From JACPFV01 sp052386975 (GTDB lineage: Bacteria > Pseudomonadota > Gammaproteobacteria > Nevskiales > Nevskiaceae), in assembly GCA_052386975.1 (NCBI GenBank), contig JBQTJQ010000192.1, forward strand, positions 1-12,039: 12,039 nucleotides of DNA. The letters run 5' to 3'. The notes below the pieces were generated by a model. It did no database searches. It worked only from the letters and a program-made list of their open reading frames with translations, and had not been told where the DNA came from. The translations under genes were made by a program, and so were the position numbers. Below are positions 5,938-12,039 of the stretch, one piece after another (the stretch's first letter is position 1; each line of letters opens with the position of its first letter).

Positions 5938-8322
5938 ATGGTTCCGCACGCGACACCCACCGCGGCGACCCCCGCGCCGCCCGCCACCCCGGATCGCGCG
6001 CGGCGGCTGCTCACCTACGCGCTGGCGGCCGTCGCCTTCCCGCTCGCCACATTCCTCGCGCCGCCGCTGCTGGTGCTGCGCTCGAGCGCCGACCATGCCC
6101 TGCTCGACCTCGCCACCGCGCTGATCGCCGCGTTCTGCAGCCTGCAGTCGTTCGTGCGCTACCAGTCGCGGCCGCAACCGATGTTCCTGTGGCTGGGCGC
6201 CGGCTTCCTCGCCAGCGGGCTGTTCGACGGCCTGCATGCGGCGGTGAGCCTGGCCGGCCATGGCGACCCGGACAGCCTCGGCTCGCGCTCCTGGGTGGCG
6301 AGCTCGGTGCTGCTCGGCGGCTACCTGCTGATGGGGCTGACGCGCCACAAGGAGCCGGCGACCGCGAGCGGCGCGCGCTCGCAGGAGCTGTGGATCTGGG
6401 GCATCACCATCGGCGTGTTCGCCGCGCTGCTGCCGGCGCTGGCGCTGCTGCCGGCGACGCAGGTGGTGTGGCCGCAGGGCGCGCTGCACCGCCCGTACGA
6501 GCTGATCGCGACCGCGGTCATGGTGGCCGCGGGCCTGCGCGCCTGGCGCGAGCATCCTGAGCTGGACCCGGCGCTGGCGCAGCGCCTGGGCATCGCGCTG
6601 GCGCTGTACTTCTCGATGCACGCCGGCGTGATGGCCTGGTCGTCGCAGCCGCTCGACGAGTTCGTCGCGATGTCGCACCTGTGCAAGTTCGTCGCGCACT
6701 GGCTGGTCGCCATCGGCCTGCTGCAGTCGTCGGCCAACCTGCTGACGGAAGCCGAGAGCATGGGCCAGAAGCTGGTCGCGCAGGAGCAGCGCGTGCAGCA
6801 GGCGCTGACGTTGACCACGATGATCCTCGACCACACCAGCGTGGCGATCTATTCGACCGACCCGGCCGGCGTGGTGACGCGCTTCAACCAGACCGGCGAG
6901 AAGTGGCTCGGCTATGCCGAGGCCGAGGTCTGCGGGCGGCTGACGCCGGCGGCGTTCCACGAGCGCGGCGAGCTCAAGCGCTACGCCGAGTTGCTGACCC
7001 GCAGCCACGCGGTCGAGCCAACCGCCGGCGTGGATACGCTGCTGGCGATGCCGCGCCTCGGCTATCCGGACCACCACGAGTGGGTCATGGTGCGCAAGGA
7101 CGGCTCGCGCTTCCCGGCGAGCGTGTCGGTGGTGCCGCTCGAGGCCGACTCCGGCGAGATCCACGGCTTCGTGTTCGTGGCCAACGACCTGTCGCACCAG
7201 AAGGAGGTCGAGAAGCTCAAGAACGAGTTCGTCTCGACGGTCAGCCACGAGCTGAGCACGCCGCAGACCTCGAACCGCGGCTCGCTCGGGCTGCTCGGCG
7301 GCGGCGTCGCCGGCGCGCTCCCGGCCCAGGCCAAGTCGCTGGTGGACATCGCCCAGCGCAACGCCGAGCGCCTGATCCTGCTGGTCAACGACATCCTCGA
7401 CATGGAGAAGATCGAGGCCGGCAAGATGCGCTTCACCATGAAGTCGGTGGACGTCGACGCGCTGGCGGCCGAGGCGGTGCAGACCGCCGAGGGCCTCGCG
7501 GCGACGCGGTCGGTGCGGCTGGTGCGGCGCGAGCGCGCCGCGGGCCTGCGGGTCTACGCCGACGAGCAGCGCCTGACGCAGGTGGTGACCAACCTGCTGT
7601 CGAACGCCATCAAGTTCTCGCCCGAGGGCGGTGCCATCGAGGTCGACGTGCTGTCCGGCGACGGCCAGGCGCGCGTGCGCGTCACCGACCACGGCCCCGG
7701 CATCCCGGAGGCGAGCCAGTCGCGCATCTTCCAGAAGTTCTACCAGGCCGATAGCACCAATACGCGCGAAAAGGGCGGCACCGGCCTGGGCCTGTCGATC
7801 TGCAAGGCCCTGGTCGAGCGCATGGACGGCCAGATCGTGTTCCAGTCGCGGCCCGGCGAGACCCGCTTCGAAGTCTCGCTGCCGGTCGAGAGCAGCGCCC
7901 CCGCGGTCGCCGACGGCCAGGGCGCCGAGACACCGGTGCTGGTGGTCGAGGACGACCACGCCATGGCCGAACTGCTGCGCCGCCTGCTCGAGGACATCGC
8001 GCCGGTGACGGTGGCGCGCACCGTCGCGCAGGGCCGCGAGCTGGCAGCCACCCGGCGCTTCGCGCTCGCCATCCTCGACCTCGGCCTGCCCGACGGCTCG
8101 GGCGCCGAGCTGGTCGCGGTGCTGCACGAGCACCAGCCGCGCACGCCGATCCTGGTGTTCTCCGAGACGCCGCTGCCCGGCTCCGCCGCCGGCCGCGTCG
8201 CCGTGACCCTGTCCAAATCCCGCGCGAGCCTCGACGAGCTCGCCGCGACCGCCAAGAGTCTCATCGCCAACCCGGACCACCCGCATGCCGCTGCCGCCGC
8301 TGGAACGCATACTGCTGGTTGA
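5938..8322 (+). CDS. Membrane hybrid sensor histidine kinase (MASE3-like, PAS, HisKA, HATPase_c, REC)
   Basis: 794 residues from ATG 5938; ATG 5929 would add three. The N-terminus to about residue 265 has several membrane helices and resembles MASE3 sensor domains (GLFDGLHA, 94-101). A short coiled coil (270-290) leads to a PAS domain (about 291-425). The HisKA phosphoacceptor is His437 in VSHELSTPQTSNRG; the usual Arg, Leu and Ile at +3, +6 and +9 are Ser440, Gln443 and Asn446. HATPase_c (about 540-645) looks intact: N box NLLSNAIKFS, G1 DHGPGIP, F box FQKFYQAD, G2 GGTGLGLSI at 613-621. The C-terminal receiver (about 668-770) has D672/D673, phosphoacceptor D714 (ILDLGLPD) and K760. There is no HPt domain, so phosphotransfer would need an external HPt, and one is encoded in the facing operon. 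The last 38 bp overlap the next gene. Confidence 0.95.
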   Translation: MVPHATPTAATPAPPATPDRARRLLTYALAAVAFPLATFLAPPLLVLRSSADHALLDLATALIAAFCSLQSFVRYQSRPQPMFLWLGAGFLASGLFDGLHAAVSLAGHGDPDSLGSRSWVASSVLLGGYLLMGLTRHKEPATASGARSQELWIWGITIGVFAALLPALALLPATQVVWPQGALHRPYELIATAVMVAAGLRAWREHPELDPALAQRLGIALALYFSMHAGVMAWSSQPLDEFVAMSHLCKFVAHWLVAIGLLQSSANLLTEAESMGQKLVAQEQRVQQALTLTTMILDHTSVAIYSTDPAGVVTRFNQTGEKWLGYAEAEVCGRLTPAAFHERGELKRYAELLTRSHAVEPTAGVDTLLAMPRLGYPDHHEWVMVRKDGSRFPASVSVVPLEADSGEIHGFVFVANDLSHQKEVEKLKNEFVSTVSHELSTPQTSNRGSLGLLGGGVAGALPAQAKSLVDIAQRNAERLILLVNDILDMEKIEAGKMRFTMKSVDVDALAAEAVQTAEGLAATRSVRLVRRERAAGLRVYADEQRLTQVVTNLLSNAIKFSPEGGAIEVDVLSGDGQARVRVTDHGPGIPEASQSRIFQKFYQADSTNTREKGGTGLGLSICKALVERMDGQIVFQSRPGETRFEVSLPVESSAPAVADGQGAETPVLVVEDDHAMAELLRRLLEDIAPVTVARTVAQGRELAATRRFALAILDLGLPDGSGAELVAVLHEHQPRTPILVFSETPLPGSAAGRVAVTLSKSRASLDELAATAKSLIANPDHPHAAAAAGTHTAG

Positions 8323-8670
8323 CGACGAGGCGGACATCCGCCAGATCGTGCGCCTCGCGCTGGAGTCGCTCGGCGGATTCAAGATCCATGAGTGCAGCTC
8401 GGGCCTGTCCGCGCCGCGCGCGATCGAGGAGTTCTCGCCGCAGCTGATCCTGATGGACGTGATGATGCCGGGCCAGGACGGCCCCGAGACGCTGAAGGCG
8501 CTGCGCGAGAACCTTGCGCTGCCGCGCATCCCGGTGGTGTTCATGACCGCCAAGGTCCAGCCGCAGGAAGTGAGCGCCTTGCGCGGCCTGGGCGCGCTCG
8601 ACGTGATCGCCAAGCCGTTCGATCCGATGACGCTGGCCCAGACCGTGAAGCGGATCTGGGCGGCGCAGCG

Positions 8671-8680
<10 letters not shown>
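8285..8680 (+). CDS. Single-domain (CheY-like) response regulator
   Basis: 131-residue stand-alone receiver: acidic pair D13/D14 (LLVDDEAD), phosphoacceptor D58 (LILMDVMMPG), T88 (FMTAK) and K110 (IAKPFDP). It has no DNA-binding or enzymatic output, so it probably acts by protein contact or as a phosphate shuttle or sink. ATG 8285 is the only start before the acidic pair, which makes the 38-bp overlap with the kinase gene real rather than a start-choice artefact. Translation is presumably coupled to the kinase, making it the likely cognate partner. Its stop overlaps the 3' end of the opposing receiver-kinase gene by 10 bp. Confidence 0.95.
8636..8661 (-). terminator. Possible hairpin ending the minus-strand signalling operon
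   Basis: Seven-bp perfect arms GCCCAGA (8636-8642) and TCTGGGC (8655-8661) enclose 12 nt. For the minus-strand transcript it begins 9 nt after the receiver-kinase stop, where a terminator would be expected. There is no T-tract, and the arms lie inside the coding end of the opposing response regulator. Weak candidate. Confidence 0.25.
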
Positions 8681-9909
<1,229 letters not shown>

Positions 9910-9917
9910 GGCGCGGC

Positions 9918-10454
9918 TCAGGTGTCCGGCACGCCGGCGCGCAGCACGCGTTGCAGCAGCGCGTCGCGCTCTGCGGCCGGCATCTGCATCAGGCGCGCAA
10001 CCGCCGGCTGCGGCAGGTAGCGCGACAGCAGCGCCTCGAGCGGCTCGCCGCCGGCACGCGCCGCTTCCGACTGGCGGCGCAGGCGCAGGATCGCGTGCAC
10101 GCGCGCCAGCAGCTCGCGCCCGAACACCGGCTTGGCAATGATTTCGTCGGCGTCGGAGTCGAACGCCTTGGTGCGCGACTGGGTGTCGCCCAGCGCGGTG
10201 ACCATCACCACCGGCGTCGCGGCGGTCTTCGCATCGCGCTTGATGCGGCGGCACACGTCGAAGCCCGACAGGCCGGGCAGCATGACATCGAGCAGCACCA
10301 GCGCGGCCGGCCCCTTGGCCAGGATCTCCAGCGCCTTCTCGCCGGTGTCGGCCTCGACCACGGCGTAGCCCTCGGCCGTGAGGTAGGTCGACAGCAGCGC
10401 GCGGTTGTCGGGGTCGTCGTCGACGACCAGGATCGGGGCCGGCAGGAAGTTCAT
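9918..10454 (-). CDS. Response regulator with short cyclase-linker-like tail
   Basis: 178 residues. The receiver (1-125) has D12-D14 (VVDDDPD), phosphoacceptor D56 (LVLLDVMLPG), T86 and K108 (IIAKPVFGREL). After a helix (LLARVHAILRLRRQSEAAR) there is a tail of about 45 residues: LEALLSRYLPQPAVARLM (139-156), then a charged helix to the end. The RYLPQPAVARLM stretch resembles the linker before adenylate cyclase, GGDEF or phosphatase outputs, but no catalytic domain follows. ATG 10454 overlaps the HPt stop as ATGA, so the two are translationally coupled. The likely role is to take phosphate from the HPt. Whether the tail is a remnant of a lost output or a binding peptide cannot be told. Confidence 0.93.
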   Translation of the reverse strand: MNFLPAPILVVDDDPDNRALLSTYLTAEGYAVVEADTGEKALEILAKGPAALVLLDVMLPGLSGFDVCRRIKRDAKTAATPVVMVTALGDTQSRTKAFDSDADEIIAKPVFGRELLARVHAILRLRRQSEAARAGGEPLEALLSRYLPQPAVARLMQMPAAERDALLQRVLRAGVPDT

Positions 10455-10749
10455 GGCGCCAGCCTCACGTTTCTCAGGAACACCCGCATCTCCTCGAGCG
10501 CGGTGCCGATCGCCGCGGCGTCGCCGGCCAGCGCCGCATCCTCGATGCGCGCGCCGATCTCGGACAGCGGCGGCAGGCCGTAGGCGCCGGCCGAGCCCTT
10601 CATGTTGTGGCCCAGCTTGCGCAGGGCGGCGAAATCCTTCGCCGCCAGCGCCTGCTCGACTTTTCCGAGGTCCTGCTCGCGATTCTTCAGGTAGCCGGGC
10701 ACCAGCGGCGCGATCAGCGGGTCGGCCTTCACCACGTAGGGCGTGTCGT

Positions 10750-10753
<4 letters not shown>
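10451..10753 (-). CDS. Histidine phosphotransfer (HPt) protein
   Basis: 100-residue all-helical protein with the HPt signature HNMKGSAGAYG: phosphoacceptor His49, Lys52, Gly53. The next helix reads LPPLSEIGARIEDAALAGD, where the HPt family has its LxxxxxxLExAA pattern. It would carry phosphate between the receiver of a hybrid kinase and a terminal receiver. The start ATG 10753 overlaps the glmS stop as ATGA, and its own stop overlaps the next gene's ATG the same way. The hybrid kinase in the facing operon lacks an HPt and is the natural donor, but a kinase elsewhere in the genome is also possible. Confidence 0.93.

Positions 10754-12039
<1,286 letters not shown>

Noticed and set aside
5857..8613. 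918-residue open frame on the minus strand opposite the histidine kinase
   Set aside because: Composition is Arg/His/Gln/Ala-rich with no domain, typical of an antisense frame in GC-rich DNA; the plus-strand kinase has unmistakable motifs.
9910..10254. Longer upstream start for the REC-kinase fusion
   Set aside because: The extension is the out-of-frame reading of the preceding response regulator; the receiver fold starts exactly at ATG 9909.

Overview
The window is GC-rich (roughly 70% by eye), gene-dense chromosomal DNA. The GlmS C-terminus and RimO look proteobacterial, most likely a high-GC gammaproteobacterium. That placement is inferred from protein style only; there is no rRNA in the window. 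I see no tRNA, insertion sequence, CRISPR array, phage gene or origin, and no gap between genes longer than about 120 bp.

Left block (1-4421, all minus strand, read right to left): a DUF4382/DUF5666-type secreted lipoprotein, a small lipoprotein joined to it by a GTGA overlap, an AhpD-like CPYC protein, a DUF547 lipoprotein 6 bp further on, and a PiT-family phosphate permease whose C-terminus leaves the window. The AhpD-like protein has the features I associate with the 'arsenosugar biosynthesis-associated peroxidase-like' subfamily. Its pairing with DUF547 and a phosphate/arsenate-type permease suggests a stress or oxyanion-related module, though no ars gene is visible.

Centre (4422-8680, plus strand): a 116 bp divergent intergenic region, rimO (ribosomal protein S12 methylthiotransferase), then a membrane hybrid sensor histidine kinase (MASE3-like membrane domain, PAS, HisKA, HATPase_c, REC) overlapping a single-domain response regulator by 38 bp. 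rimO and the kinase share a two-part upstream sequence motif, probably a promoter.

Right block (8671-12039, minus strand, read right to left): the C-terminal 429 residues of glmS, then an HPt protein, a response regulator with an unusual tail, and a receiver-Ser/Thr kinase fusion. The first three are linked by 4-bp ATGA overlaps and the last follows after 8 bp. The two signalling blocks converge, with their terminal genes overlapping by 10 bp.

The kinase carries HK and REC but no HPt, and a free HPt sits in the facing operon with receiver proteins. The parts therefore make up a full His-Asp-His-Asp phosphorelay that could end on a Ser/Thr kinase. This is the most interesting content of the window. 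The kinase H-box carries three unusual polar substitutions.
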